Shown in pieces: positions 1 to 7,982 of a stretch of 64,000 nt of DNA. The DNA is taken from the NCBI RefSeq assembly GCF_001982635.1, contig NZ_MKFI01000010.1, positions 124,001-188,000 of the forward strand. The letters run 5' to 3'. Numbering within the stretch: position 1 is the stretch's first letter; every line of letters starts with the position of its first letter. This DNA is from Bradyrhizobium mercantei (GTDB taxonomy: Bacteria > Pseudomonadota > Alphaproteobacteria > Rhizobiales > Xanthobacteraceae). The position numbers were made by a program, and so were the translations under genes. Under the pieces are notes generated by a model, which worked only from the letters and a program-made list of their open reading frames with translations, made no database searches and was not told the DNA's origin.

Positions 1-1067
1 GCCGGCGCCCCGGACTCGGCGAACGCGCCGCCGTCCATGATGACGTCGTTCTGCATGTCCTGGATGATCATCGCGCAACGCTGCGGATCGAGCTGCATTT
101 CCCCGGAGGTCAGGTTCGGCGCAGGTGTGGTCGATGCAGCGCTCGCGCCGCCGCGCTTACCGCTCATATAGGGTTCGTGGCGCGGGCCGACCTTGGTCGG
201 GATCGCGTAGACCGAATGGGTCGCGGTCAGATAGAGCGTGCGGAAATCGGTGCCGCCCCAGGCGAGGTTGGCGACGAGCTCGGGCAGGCGGACCTTGCCG
301 AGCAGATCGCCGCCGGGCGCATAGACCCAGACGCCGCCGGGCGCGGTGACCCAGACATTGCCGCGCTGGTCGCACTTCATGCCGTCGGGCAGGCCGGGCT
401 CGAGCTCGGAGCGGATGCCGGAGGCGAACACGCGCGGATTATTGAGTAAGCCGTCGGCGCTGACGTCGAAGGCGCGGATCAGCGCCTGCACGGTGTCGTT
501 GACATAGAGGATGCGCTCGTCCGGCGAGAAGCACAGCCCGTTCGGCTGCTCGAACAGGTAGCGATCGACCAGGAGTTTCGGCGCGCCGCCGCCCGGCGGC
601 ACGCGATAGACGCCCTGGAAGCCGAGCTGGCGCGGCCGCTCAACGCCGTAGACCGGCATGCGGCCATACCATGGATCTGAGAAATAGATCGCGCCCGAGG
701 AATGAACGCAGACGTCGTTCGGGCTGTTGAGCTCCTGGTTCTCGTAGTGCGAGGCCAGCACCTCGCGCCGCCCGTCAGCCCGCTCGCGGATCAGGGAGGA
801 TGTCGCATGCTCGCAGACGATCAAATTGAGGTCCGCGTCATAGGTCATGCCGTTGCACTTGTTCGACGGCCGCTTGACCTCGACCACCCCGCGCCGCGCA
901 TCCCAGCGCCGGCGCACGTCGCCAGGCATGTCGGAGAACAGCAGGAAGTGATCGAGCGGATGCCAGATCGGCCCTTCCGTGAAATCGAAGCCGGTGCCGA
1001 CCTGGCCGACCGGCGCGTAGGGGTCGATCAGGTCTTCGAATTCGGTGCGCAGCGTGACGTGCGTCAT
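1..1067 (-). CDS. SMP-30/gluconolactonase domain fused to an isochorismatase-type hydrolase (3' end outside window)
   Basis: The ATG at 1067 opens a frame that stays open to the window edge. Residues 1 to about 315 form an SMP-30/gluconolactonase beta-propeller, a family of metal-dependent lactonases. Visible metal-ligand motifs are FTEGP (Glu31), NSPNDV and LPDGMKCDQRGN. After a short Ala/Thr/Pro linker (SAASTTPAPN) the frame continues into RCAMIIQDMQND, the first strand and catalytic Asp region of isochorismatase-like cysteine hydrolases. The chain therefore looks like a lactonase plus amidase (or isochorismatase) fusion. It is the last visible gene of the long minus-strand operon, 18 nt after the MBL-fold gene. 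The propeller call is firm; the second domain is read from only about 20 residues before the edge. Confidence 0.85.
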   Translation of the reverse strand, partial: MTHVTLRTEFEDLIDPYAPVGQVGTGFDFTEGPIWHPLDHFLLFSDMPGDVRRRWDARRGVVEVKRPSNKCNGMTYDADLNLIVCEHATSSLIRERADGRREVLASHYENQELNSPNDVCVHSSGAIYFSDPWYGRMPVYGVERPRQLGFQGVYRVPPGGGAPKLLVDRYLFEQPNGLCFSPDERILYVNDTVQALIRAFDVSADGLLNNPRVFASGIRSELEPGLPDGMKCDQRGNVWVTAPGGVWVYAPGGDLLGKVRLPELVANLAWGGTDFRTLYLTATHSVYAIPTKVGPRHEPYMSGKRGGASAASTTPAPNLTSGEMQLDPQRCAMIIQDMQNDVIMDGGAFAESGAP

Positions 1068-1085
1068 CGTAGCAGGCCTTCGTGG

Positions 1086-1934
1086 TTATGCCGGGAACCA
1101 GTTGCGCTGCGGCAGGCTTTGCACGACAGGCCCGGGCACCTGGTCGTGCAGGCGGCCGACCACCATGCCGCCCTCGATCTTCGCCGGGCGATCATGCACA
1201 GGGAGCAGATAGCGTGAGCTACTCAGCAGCTTCTTGATCGCGGCCTTCTCGGCGCGCTTGCTGGTGCCGTGATTGCCGGTGGTGCGCGGCTCGGCGTCGT
1301 GGATCTCGTTGAAGGGCGTGACGATCTGATCGTTGAAATCATAGATCACGTCGCCGCAGATCGTCGCGATGCCGTCGGCGGTGTGGACGTGAATGTTCAT
1401 CGAGCCTTCGGTGTGGGCGTTGGCGGCGTCGCAATAGACGCCGGGCATCAATTCGACCGGACCGGTGATCTCGAGGTCGAGGAAACGCAGCGCGCTCTTG
1501 GTGTGCAGGCGGTCGATCAAATGCTTGATGTCGGGCGCAGGGTATTGCGGATGCATCAGGCCGGAGACGGAGTACTCCAGCTCCTTGCGGTTGACGACGA
1601 CGGTGGTGTTCATCGGAAACAGATCGTCCTTGCCGGCGTGGTCGATGTGCAGATGGGTGTGGCAGACGAAACGGACGTCGCCCATGCGCACGCCGTGGCG
1701 GGCGAGCTGGTTCTCGATCATGTTCTCGTGAAACTGGAGGCCGCGCATGCCGAGCGTCTCCATGATCTGGTTGGAGCGGTAGCCGGTGTCGACCAGCACG
1801 GGGTAGGGGCCGCCGAGGATCAGGAAGCCGAGCGTCAGCACGCGGCGGGTGCGGCCGCAATTGTGCCCGAGCACGAGGAAGCTCGATTCCAGCTCGATAT
1901 CGCCATAGTCCAGGATCTTGATCTCCAACGGCAT
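1086..1934 (-). CDS. MBL-fold metallohydrolase, N-acyl-homoserine-lactonase-like family
   Basis: 282-residue metallo-beta-lactamase-fold protein. The signature H94-x-H96-x-D98-H99 (in CHTHLHIDHAG) and the later GDVIYDF and PVHDR segments match the dizinc AttM/AiiA-like branch, which opens lactone or other cyclic ester/amide rings. A start at 1934 (MPLEIKIL) is chosen over one 15 nt upstream because GGAGGGGAG sits just ahead of it. Context in a molybdenum-hydroxylase operon between an amidohydrolase and a lactonase/amidase fusion suggests ring opening of a catabolic intermediate rather than quorum quenching, but the substrate cannot be read from sequence. Confidence 0.85.
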   Translation of the reverse strand: MPLEIKILDYGDIELESSFLVLGHNCGRTRRVLTLGFLILGGPYPVLVDTGYRSNQIMETLGMRGLQFHENMIENQLARHGVRMGDVRFVCHTHLHIDHAGKDDLFPMNTTVVVNRKELEYSVSGLMHPQYPAPDIKHLIDRLHTKSALRFLDLEITGPVELMPGVYCDAANAHTEGSMNIHVHTADGIATICGDVIYDFNDQIVTPFNEIHDAEPRTTGNHGTSKRAEKAAIKKLLSSSRYLLPVHDRPAKIEGGMVVGRLHDQVPGPVVQSLPQRNWFPA

Positions 1935-1983
1935 CGCTCTCCCCTCCAAATTCCTGTTCGTTGTTGTGTTCGTCGCGGCGCGA

Positions 1984-2874
1984 CTATGGCCCCAGCCGAT
2001 AGACCCGCGCCGCCGTCGTGCTGAAGATCGCTTCGCGCTGCGCGGCGTTGAGCCGTTCCGCGGCTGCCTTGAAGGCGTCGATCAGATCGCGGTAGCTGGT
2101 CCACAGCTTCTCGATCGGAAAGTTCGAGCCGAACAGGCAGCGCTCCGCGCCGAAGATCGCGACCGTGTCGGTCATGATGCCGGCGATATGCGCGGCATCG
2201 TTGCGATGGATGAAGGTGCCGAGCCCGGACAGCTTCGATACCACGTTGGGGCATTGTGCGAGCCGCGCCATGCCGGCGCGCCAGGCGGCCCGGCCTTGCG
2301 GCGACAGATCCTCCAGCATGCCGGCATGCTGCAGGATGAAGGTTACGTTCGGGCAGGCTTCGGCAAGGCCGGCGGCATCGGCCATCTGCGGCGCGAACAC
2401 CTGCAGGTCAAAGCTCCAGCCATAGTCGGCGAGGTGTGCGATATTGCGCCCGATCACGGGATCGGTGCAGAGGTCGGGACGGGCGGCGAAGCGATAGAGC
2501 GGGTTGTCGTGCCAATGCAGCTGCATGCGCACGCCGCGCACCAGCGGATAGCGCTTCAACCGATCCAGCTGCGGCCGGACGTCATCGACGGAAAAATCGG
2601 CATAGGCGACGAGGGCGTGCGGCCAGCCACGCTGATCCGCCGTCTGCTGCACCCATGCCGCCTCATCCTCGAACTTGCCATTCGGCCAGTTGGTCTGGAC
2701 GTAGACCGAGCGGGTGACACCGCTACCCCTGAGGTCGTCGAGATATTCCTCGATCGGATAGTCGCGGCGGATCGGCTCGTAGGGGCCGAAGATGCGCGGC
2801 TGCATCGGGCCGGACAGCCAGGCGAGATCCGCTTGACGCCAGATGTGATGATGTCCGTCGACAATGCCGGTCAC
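1984..2874 (-). CDS. Amidohydrolase-superfamily TIM-barrel hydrolase (COG3618-like)
   Basis: 296 residues starting VTGIVDGHHHIW. The N-terminal HxH pair (His8, His10), an internal RGVRMQLHWHD segment, LQHAG and the late LFGSNFPIEKL strand are typical of the 2-pyrone-4,6-dicarboxylate lactonase/predicted metal-dependent hydrolase branch of the amidohydrolase superfamily. These enzymes hydrolyse lactones or related rings. The GTG start overlaps the TGA of the VWA gene upstream (GTGA), so the two are translationally coupled. The operon encodes up to four consecutive hydrolytic activities here, which fits stepwise opening of a hydroxylated ring. Substrate unknown. Confidence 0.85.
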   Translation of the reverse strand: MTGIVDGHHHIWRQADLAWLSGPMQPRIFGPYEPIRRDYPIEEYLDDLRGSGVTRSVYVQTNWPNGKFEDEAAWVQQTADQRGWPHALVAYADFSVDDVRPQLDRLKRYPLVRGVRMQLHWHDNPLYRFAARPDLCTDPVIGRNIAHLADYGWSFDLQVFAPQMADAAGLAEACPNVTFILQHAGMLEDLSPQGRAAWRAGMARLAQCPNVVSKLSGLGTFIHRNDAAHIAGIMTDTVAIFGAERCLFGSNFPIEKLWTSYRDLIDAFKAAAERLNAAQREAIFSTTAARVYRLGP

Positions 2875-3989
2875 GCAGCTCTCCTTGTTGCAAGCGACAG
2901 CAGATGCGCGACAACCGCCGCGCTCGATCCGCCGTCCACGAGATCATCGACGAAGCGCTGGATCGCGATCAGCGCCTCGGTTTGCGGCTTGAAGTTGGCT
3001 GCGGTCGCGAGCGGCGTCAGCCAGCTCACGCGCCAGGCCCGCCGCGACAGCTTTGCCACGGCATCGCGCAGCGCGGCCGGATCGCCGCGCTCGAGGCCGT
3101 CGGAGACGATCACGACCGCCGCGCCGCGGGCATATCCGCCGAACCGCGGCACCGCGAGGAACGCCTGCAGCGCATCGCCGATCCTTGTGCCGCCGTCCCA
3201 GTCGCTGACCAGGAATGAGGCCGCGCTCAGCGCCTGTTCGCGCCGCTTCAGCCGCAGTGCCGTCGTGACGCGGGTCAGCCGCGTGCCGAAGGTGAACACC
3301 TCGACATTGCCGGCCGCCTGCACCAGCGCATGCGCAAGCCGCATGTTCTCCTCGGTACGCGCCTTCATCGAGCCGGAAACGTCGATCAGGAGCAGGATCT
3401 TGCGCGGCCGCTGGCGACGGCGCATCCGCCCGAGCCGCAGCACCTCGCCGTCATTGCGCACGCTGTCACGCAGCGTGCGGCGCAGATCGGCGAACGGTCC
3501 GGTGCGCGCACGCCGCCGCCGGTGGCCGCGCCTTCGCGGCAGCCGCCGGGCCGCCTCGCGCGACAATTGGCGCAGTGGATCGCTGGTCGGGATTTGCGCG
3601 AAGCGGCGCTCGACCAGCGCCTCGGCCCGTGCCGCGGCGAGGCCGGATTCATTGGCTTCGTCGGCGAGCGGCGGCTCGTCCTCGCCGCGGCCTTCCTCCT
3701 GAAGGCGGACGGTCTCGTCGTCCTCGCCTTCGGCCTGCTCGATGGCATCAGTGCCGCGGAAATGGATGTCGAACAGCCGGTCATAGGTCGCGCGGCGCTC
3801 CGGCGGCGGCGCCAGTGTGGCGAGCCCGGCCCGGCGGATGTGCTCGAGGCTGCGCGGCCCGAGCAGTTCGATCGCGGCGAGGAAGCTCGTCGTTTGCTCC
3901 GGCGCGACCGAGAAGCCGTTGGCGCGCAAGAGCGCGACGAACGACACGAAGATCCGCGCGGCGCGCGGCAGCACGAGATCGTCGCTCAC
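2871..3989 (-). CDS. VWA-domain protein, CoxE-like
   Basis: 372 residues. A basic stretch around 148-164 is followed by a von Willebrand A domain with an intact metal-ion-dependent adhesion motif, DVSGS (Asp203, Ser205, Ser207), and later VIVSDGLERG. This is the architecture of CoxE, which with the AAA ATPase CoxD matures the active site of molybdenum CO dehydrogenases and related hydroxylases. The GTG start at 3989 overlaps the stop of the moxR-like gene (GTGA); the frame extends further upstream only through the moxR coding region, so that extension is rejected. Likely works with the MoxR ATPase on the hydroxylase encoded immediately upstream. Confidence 0.88.
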   Translation of the reverse strand: MSDDLVLPRAARIFVSFVALLRANGFSVAPEQTTSFLAAIELLGPRSLEHIRRAGLATLAPPPERRATYDRLFDIHFRGTDAIEQAEGEDDETVRLQEEGRGEDEPPLADEANESGLAAARAEALVERRFAQIPTSDPLRQLSREAARRLPRRRGHRRRRARTGPFADLRRTLRDSVRNDGEVLRLGRMRRRQRPRKILLLIDVSGSMKARTEENMRLAHALVQAAGNVEVFTFGTRLTRVTTALRLKRREQALSAASFLVSDWDGGTRIGDALQAFLAVPRFGGYARGAAVVIVSDGLERGDPAALRDAVAKLSRRAWRVSWLTPLATAANFKPQTEALIAIQRFVDDLVDGGSSAAVVAHLLSLATRRAA

Positions 3990-4867
3990 GCGGCTGCCTC
4001 CGCGATGATGGCATCGAGCCGCGGCGAGATGAAATGCAGATCCTCCTCGTCCTTCAGTGCGACGCCGATCGAGCGCTTGAACGCATCCGGCCAGCGCGCG
4101 CCGCCCTTGTTGAGCAGCGTCGCGGCCTCGGCCCAGTCGACCGCCTCGGCAATCCCCGGCGCCTTGCTCAGCGGTTCGCGGCGCAGCCGGCCGACCGCGG
4201 CGACCACGGCGCGGGCGGTGGTTTCGGCAACGCTGGAGGCGCGCATCATCACGATCCGCGCCTCGCGCTCGGCATTCGGATAGTCGATCCAGTGATAGAC
4301 GCAGCGCCGCCGCAGCGCCTCGTGCAAATCGCGGGTCCGGTTCGAGGTCAGCACCACGACGGGATGCTCGGCCGCGCGGATCGTGCCGCGCTCCGGGATC
4401 GAGATCTGGAAGTCGGACAGGAATTCGAGCAGGAAGGCCTCGAACTCCTGGTCGGCGCGGTCGATTTCGTCGATCAGCAGCACCGTCGCATCGGGCGCAC
4501 GCAGTGCCGCGAGCATCGGGCGCTCGATCAGGAACGACTCGCCGTAGATGTCGATGCTCTCCTCGCCGGCCTGCCGGATCGCCAGCATCTGGCGCGGATA
4601 ATTCCACTCGTAGAGTGCCGCGGCCGCGTCGATGCCCTCGTAACATTGCAGCCGGATCAACCGGCGGCCGAGCACGGCGGCGATCGCTTTCGCCGCCTCG
4701 GTCTTGCCGACCCCCGGCGCACCCTCGAGCAGCAGCGGCTTGCCGAGCGCGAGCGAGAGATAGGAGGCGGTGGCGATGCCGTCGTCGGCGAGGTAATAGG
4801 CCGCGCGCAGCGCTCGCTCCAGCGCCTCGGGGCTGTCGATGCCGACGATGTTGCTGCGGACCGGCAT
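3986..4867 (-). CDS. MoxR-family AAA+ ATPase, CoxD-like
   Basis: 293 residues with Walker A GAPGVGKT (49-56), Walker B VLLIDEID (129-136) and sensor VVLTSNRTRDLHEALRRRC, all standard for MoxR ATPases. MoxR proteins pair with VWA proteins as chaperones for metalloenzyme assembly; the CoxD subgroup acts on molybdenum hydroxylases. Gene order large subunit - MoxR - CoxE with 9 nt and -4 nt spacing supports that role. No unusual residues seen. Confidence 0.92.
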   Translation of the reverse strand: MPVRSNIVGIDSPEALERALRAAYYLADDGIATASYLSLALGKPLLLEGAPGVGKTEAAKAIAAVLGRRLIRLQCYEGIDAAAALYEWNYPRQMLAIRQAGEESIDIYGESFLIERPMLAALRAPDATVLLIDEIDRADQEFEAFLLEFLSDFQISIPERGTIRAAEHPVVVLTSNRTRDLHEALRRRCVYHWIDYPNAEREARIVMMRASSVAETTARAVVAAVGRLRREPLSKAPGIAEAVDWAEAATLLNKGGARWPDAFKRSIGVALKDEEDLHFISPRLDAIIAEAAA

Positions 4868-4876
4868 ATCAGAACC

Positions 4877-5899
4877 TCAGCGCCGCGGTTGCGGCCGCGC
4901 GCCGCCCTGCGCCTGGATGGCGCGCAGCACCTTCTCCGGCGTGATCGGCAGATCGTCGATCCGCACCCCGACCGCGTTGAAGATCGCGTTGGCTACCGCA
5001 GGCAGCACCGGATTGGCGCACATTTCGCCCGGTCCCTTGGCGCCGAATGGGCCATCGGGGGCAGGGCGTTCCAGCACCGCGATGTCATGCGGGCAGATGT
5101 CGCCAGGCCCCGGCATCAGATATTCGACGAAATCGCGCGGCCCATGCACCGGCTCCGGATAATACGGCTCCGGCGTCTCATAGAGCGCGTGGCTGACGCC
5201 CATCCAGGCGCCGCCGACCAGCTGCTGTTCGACCAGCCGCGGATTGAGCGCGCGGCCGAGCTCATAGGCACTGTCCATCCTGACCATGTCGACTTCGCCG
5301 GTCTCGTCGTCGACCTCGACCTCGGCGACCAGGCAGGCATGCGCGTAGCACGTCGCCGGCGACATCTCGCCGGTCTCGGGATCGACGTCCGACAGCGGCA
5401 CCAGGAAGATGCCGCGGCCGGAGATCGTCTTGCCCTGCTTGAATTGGGCTGCGATCGCGACGTCCTTGGTCGAGATCGAGCGGTGCGGCGCGCCCTTGAC
5501 GTGGATGTTGCCGCGGCCATCGGTCTCGAGGTCGGCGGCGTTCACCTCGAGCTCTTCGGCGGCGGCCTCCATCATCACGCCGCGCGCCTCCCGCGCCGCC
5601 GCCATCACGGCGTTGCCGACGCGATGGGTGCCGCGCGAGGCGAACGAGCCCATGCAGTGCGGGCCGGTGTCGGAATCCGCGGTGTCGACATAGACGTCCT
5701 CGACCGGCACGCCGAGGGTCTCGGCGCAGATCTGCCGCGTCACCGACTTCATGCCCTGGCCGAGATCGATCGAGGACAGCGCCACGGTGAACTTGCCGCT
5801 CGGATTGGAATGCACCAGCGCCTGGCTCGGGTCGCCGCCGAGGTTCATGCCGATGGGATAATTGACCGACGCGATGCCGCGCCCGCGGTGCCGGGTCAT
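4877..5899 (-). CDS. Molybdenum hydroxylase large subunit, C-terminal half (second MoCo-binding domain)
   Basis: 340 residues corresponding to the second molybdopterin-binding domain of xanthine dehydrogenase/CoxL-type large subunits. It begins TRHRGRGIASVNYPIG, carries the cofactor-contact region SSIDLGQGMKSV, and contains GAKGPGE with Glu292, the position of the catalytic base in this family. The rest of the enzyme is in the preceding ORF. Its ATG lies 2 nt after the upstream TGA in a different frame, with a near-ideal AGGAGG eight bases ahead, so it looks like a genuine, translationally coupled start rather than a broken gene. It must associate with the N-terminal half to make an active enzyme. 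Confidence 0.9.
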   Translation of the reverse strand: MTRHRGRGIASVNYPIGMNLGGDPSQALVHSNPSGKFTVALSSIDLGQGMKSVTRQICAETLGVPVEDVYVDTADSDTGPHCMGSFASRGTHRVGNAVMAAAREARGVMMEAAAEELEVNAADLETDGRGNIHVKGAPHRSISTKDVAIAAQFKQGKTISGRGIFLVPLSDVDPETGEMSPATCYAHACLVAEVEVDDETGEVDMVRMDSAYELGRALNPRLVEQQLVGGAWMGVSHALYETPEPYYPEPVHGPRDFVEYLMPGPGDICPHDIAVLERPAPDGPFGAKGPGEMCANPVLPAVANAIFNAVGVRIDDLPITPEKVLRAIQAQGGARPQPRR

Positions 5900-5901
5900 G
5901 A

Positions 5902-7485
5902 TCAGCGCCTCCTGGTGCCGAAGACGGAAGAGAAGCGAGTGGCGCCATGCGACGGTGCGCTTGGCCGCGGTGGCGGAGGCGGCGACGAGGGCGGCGGTGG
6001 CGGCGGCTCGCGGGTGGCGGCCGGCGCGCGGTCATATGTCGTGCGCTGCTGCGTCGCTGCGGCTATTGGCGCGTGCGTTTCGCGCGGCGTCGGCGTCACC
6101 GCGGCGCGGGCGCCGCCGCCGTCCTTGCGCGACGACATCCGCTTGAAGTCCTCGCGCAGCGGCCACTTGGCCTTCTCGGCGGCGACCTGCACGCATTCGA
6201 TCAGCGCGGTGTTCTTGGCCTCGCGGCGATGCGCCTTCATGTCGCCGTCGCGATACGCGTTGAGGATCCGGAACTCCATCGGGTCCATGCCGACCAGATG
6301 CGCGAGCTTGTCCATCTGGCATTCGATGGCGAAATCCATCGCCGTGACGCCGAAGCCGCGCATCGCGGTCGCTGGCGTGCGGTTGGTGAAGACGCAGTAG
6401 ACGTCGCCATGGACGTTCGGGATCGTGTAGGGACCGGGCAGATGCGCGGCGCATTTCACCGCCGCATAGCTCGACAGCCGCGTATAGGCACCGCTGTCGA
6501 AATAGGCGCGTACCTTGCGGGCGACGACGCGGCCGTCGCGCATCACACCGTCCTTGATGTAGATGCGCTCGGCGCCTCGGGGCGGCCCGTATTGCATCTC
6601 CTCCTCGCGCCCAAACACGTAACGCACCGGGCGCCCGGTCAGCATCGCGCCGAGGATGCAGAGCGGCTCGGTCAGCGTATCGACCTTGCCGCCGAAGCCG
6701 CCGCCGACCGTGCCGCCGATGAAGTGGAAGGTGTTGGACGGGACGTCAAGGATCTTGGCGCAGGTGTCGACCGAGAAGAACAGCGCCTGCGTCGAGGTAT
6801 ACACGATATAGCGGCCGTTGGTGTCGGGCGCCGCGATCGAGCCGTTGGTCTCGGTCGGCGCGTGCTCGATCGGCGACATCTGGTAGCGCTGCTCCAGCAC
6901 GTGGTCGGCCGTGGCCAACGCGCGGTCGGCGTCGCCGAAGCGGAGCTGCTGGCGATCGTAGGTCTCGTGATAGGTGAAGGTGTTCTTGGGGTAGACCTCG
7001 TTGACCACGGGCGCGCCCGGCTTCAGCGCGTCCTCGACGTCGAACACCGCCGGCAGCACCTCGTAGTCGATCTTCACCTTGGCGATGGCTTCATAAGCCT
7101 CGCGCGGGCTGTCGGCGACGATGGCGACGATCGGCTCGCCTTTGTAGCGCACCTTGTCGACCGCGAGCGACGGCTCGTCATCCTTGCCGAAATTGATCAA
7201 GCTGAGCAGCGTGTTCAGATTGCGCGGCACGTCGGAGGCCCGGATCACGCGCCGTACCCCCTGCGACCGCTCGGCCTCGGACGTGTCGATGCGCCGCAGT
7301 CTTGCATGCGAATGCGCGCTGCGGACCACCTTCAGATGCAGCATGCCCTGTAGCTTGTGATCGTCGAAATAGGGCGAGGTGCCGGTGACATGGCCGAGCA
7401 TGTCCTGGCGCTGGGTGCCCTTGCCGATCTCCTTCAGATTGTCGTCGCGCTCGTCGGCGAAGAGGTCCTTGCGCAGTTCCAGCAT
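5902..7485 (-). CDS. Molybdenum hydroxylase large subunit, N-terminal half with proline-rich tail
   Basis: 527 residues: a/b hammerhead domain (about 20-140) and first molybdopterin-binding domain (about 150-440) of the xanthine dehydrogenase/CoxL superfamily. IGGTVGGGFGGK and ATAMRGFG are conserved cofactor-site motifs. The CO dehydrogenase fingerprint AYRCSFR is absent, so this is not a form I CO dehydrogenase. Residues after about 450 leave the family and become a low-complexity tail rich in Pro, Ala, Ser and Thr with poly-Pro runs, ending FGTRRR-stop exactly where homologues would continue into the second domain. Forms a three-component enzyme with the adjacent FeS and FAD subunits, probably hydroxylating a heterocycle or aldehyde; substrate unknown. 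Confidence 0.9.
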   Translation of the reverse strand: MLELRKDLFADERDDNLKEIGKGTQRQDMLGHVTGTSPYFDDHKLQGMLHLKVVRSAHSHARLRRIDTSEAERSQGVRRVIRASDVPRNLNTLLSLINFGKDDEPSLAVDKVRYKGEPIVAIVADSPREAYEAIAKVKIDYEVLPAVFDVEDALKPGAPVVNEVYPKNTFTYHETYDRQQLRFGDADRALATADHVLEQRYQMSPIEHAPTETNGSIAAPDTNGRYIVYTSTQALFFSVDTCAKILDVPSNTFHFIGGTVGGGFGGKVDTLTEPLCILGAMLTGRPVRYVFGREEEMQYGPPRGAERIYIKDGVMRDGRVVARKVRAYFDSGAYTRLSSYAAVKCAAHLPGPYTIPNVHGDVYCVFTNRTPATAMRGFGVTAMDFAIECQMDKLAHLVGMDPMEFRILNAYRDGDMKAHRREAKNTALIECVQVAAEKAKWPLREDFKRMSSRKDGGGARAAVTPTPRETHAPIAAATQQRTTYDRAPAATREPPPPPPSSPPPPPRPSAPSHGATRFSSVFGTRRR

Positions 7486-7497
7486 GACATTATCCTC

Positions 7498-7977
7498 TTA
7501 CGCGCGAGCCCGGCCGCCGGACGCGGCAGCCAGCACGGCGTTGATGATCGGCTCATAGCCGGTGCAGCGGCAGATATTGCCGGAGATCGCTTCGATGACT
7601 TCAGCGCGGCTCGGCTGCGGATTGCGATCGAGCAGCGCCTTAGCAGCCATCAGCATGCCGGGCGTGCAATAGCCGCACTGCGCGGCGAAGTTGTCGGCGA
7701 AGGCGCGCTGCAGCGGGTGCAGATTGGGGCCGTCCTTGATGCCGTCGAGCGTCTCGACCGAACGGCCGGCAACCGTCTCGGCGAGCGTCAGGCAGGACAG
7801 GTGCAATTCGCCGTCGATCAGCACGCTGCAGGTGCCGCAGCCGCCCTGGCCGCAGCCGAATTTCGGTGTCATGTCGCCGATCAGCTCGCGCAGCGCGACC
7901 AGCAAATTGGTGCCGCCGTCGACGAAGATCGCGACGTCGCGGCCATTATGTTGGAACTGAAGCGCGGTCTTGGCCAT
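7498..7977 (-). CDS. (2Fe-2S)-binding small subunit of molybdenum hydroxylase (CoxS-like)
   Basis: 159 residues with both iron-sulfur sites of the family. A plant-ferredoxin-type cluster is ligated by Cys42, Cys47, Cys50 and Cys62, and the helical [2Fe-2S] domain by Cys101, Cys104, Cys136 and Cys138 (CGYCTPGM and CRCTGY). It passes electrons from the molybdenum centre to the FAD subunit. Sits 5 nt from the FAD-subunit gene and 12 nt from the large-subunit gene, in M-S-L order as in cox operons. Intact and of normal length. Confidence 0.96.
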   Translation of the reverse strand: MAKTALQFQHNGRDVAIFVDGGTNLLVALRELIGDMTPKFGCGQGGCGTCSVLIDGELHLSCLTLAETVAGRSVETLDGIKDGPNLHPLQRAFADNFAAQCGYCTPGMLMAAKALLDRNPQPSRAEVIEAISGNICRCTGYEPIINAVLAAASGGRARA

Positions 7978-7982
7978 CGCGA

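Noticed and set aside
1918..3702. Plus-strand open frame of 594 codons
   Set aside because: Antisense to the amidohydrolase and CoxE genes; low-information translation.
3575..6400. Plus-strand open frame of 941 codons over the CoxE, MoxR and large-subunit genes
   Set aside because: Antisense shadow of real genes in GC-rich DNA; Arg/Ala/Gly/Asp-rich translation with no domain, and the minus-strand genes have clear motifs.
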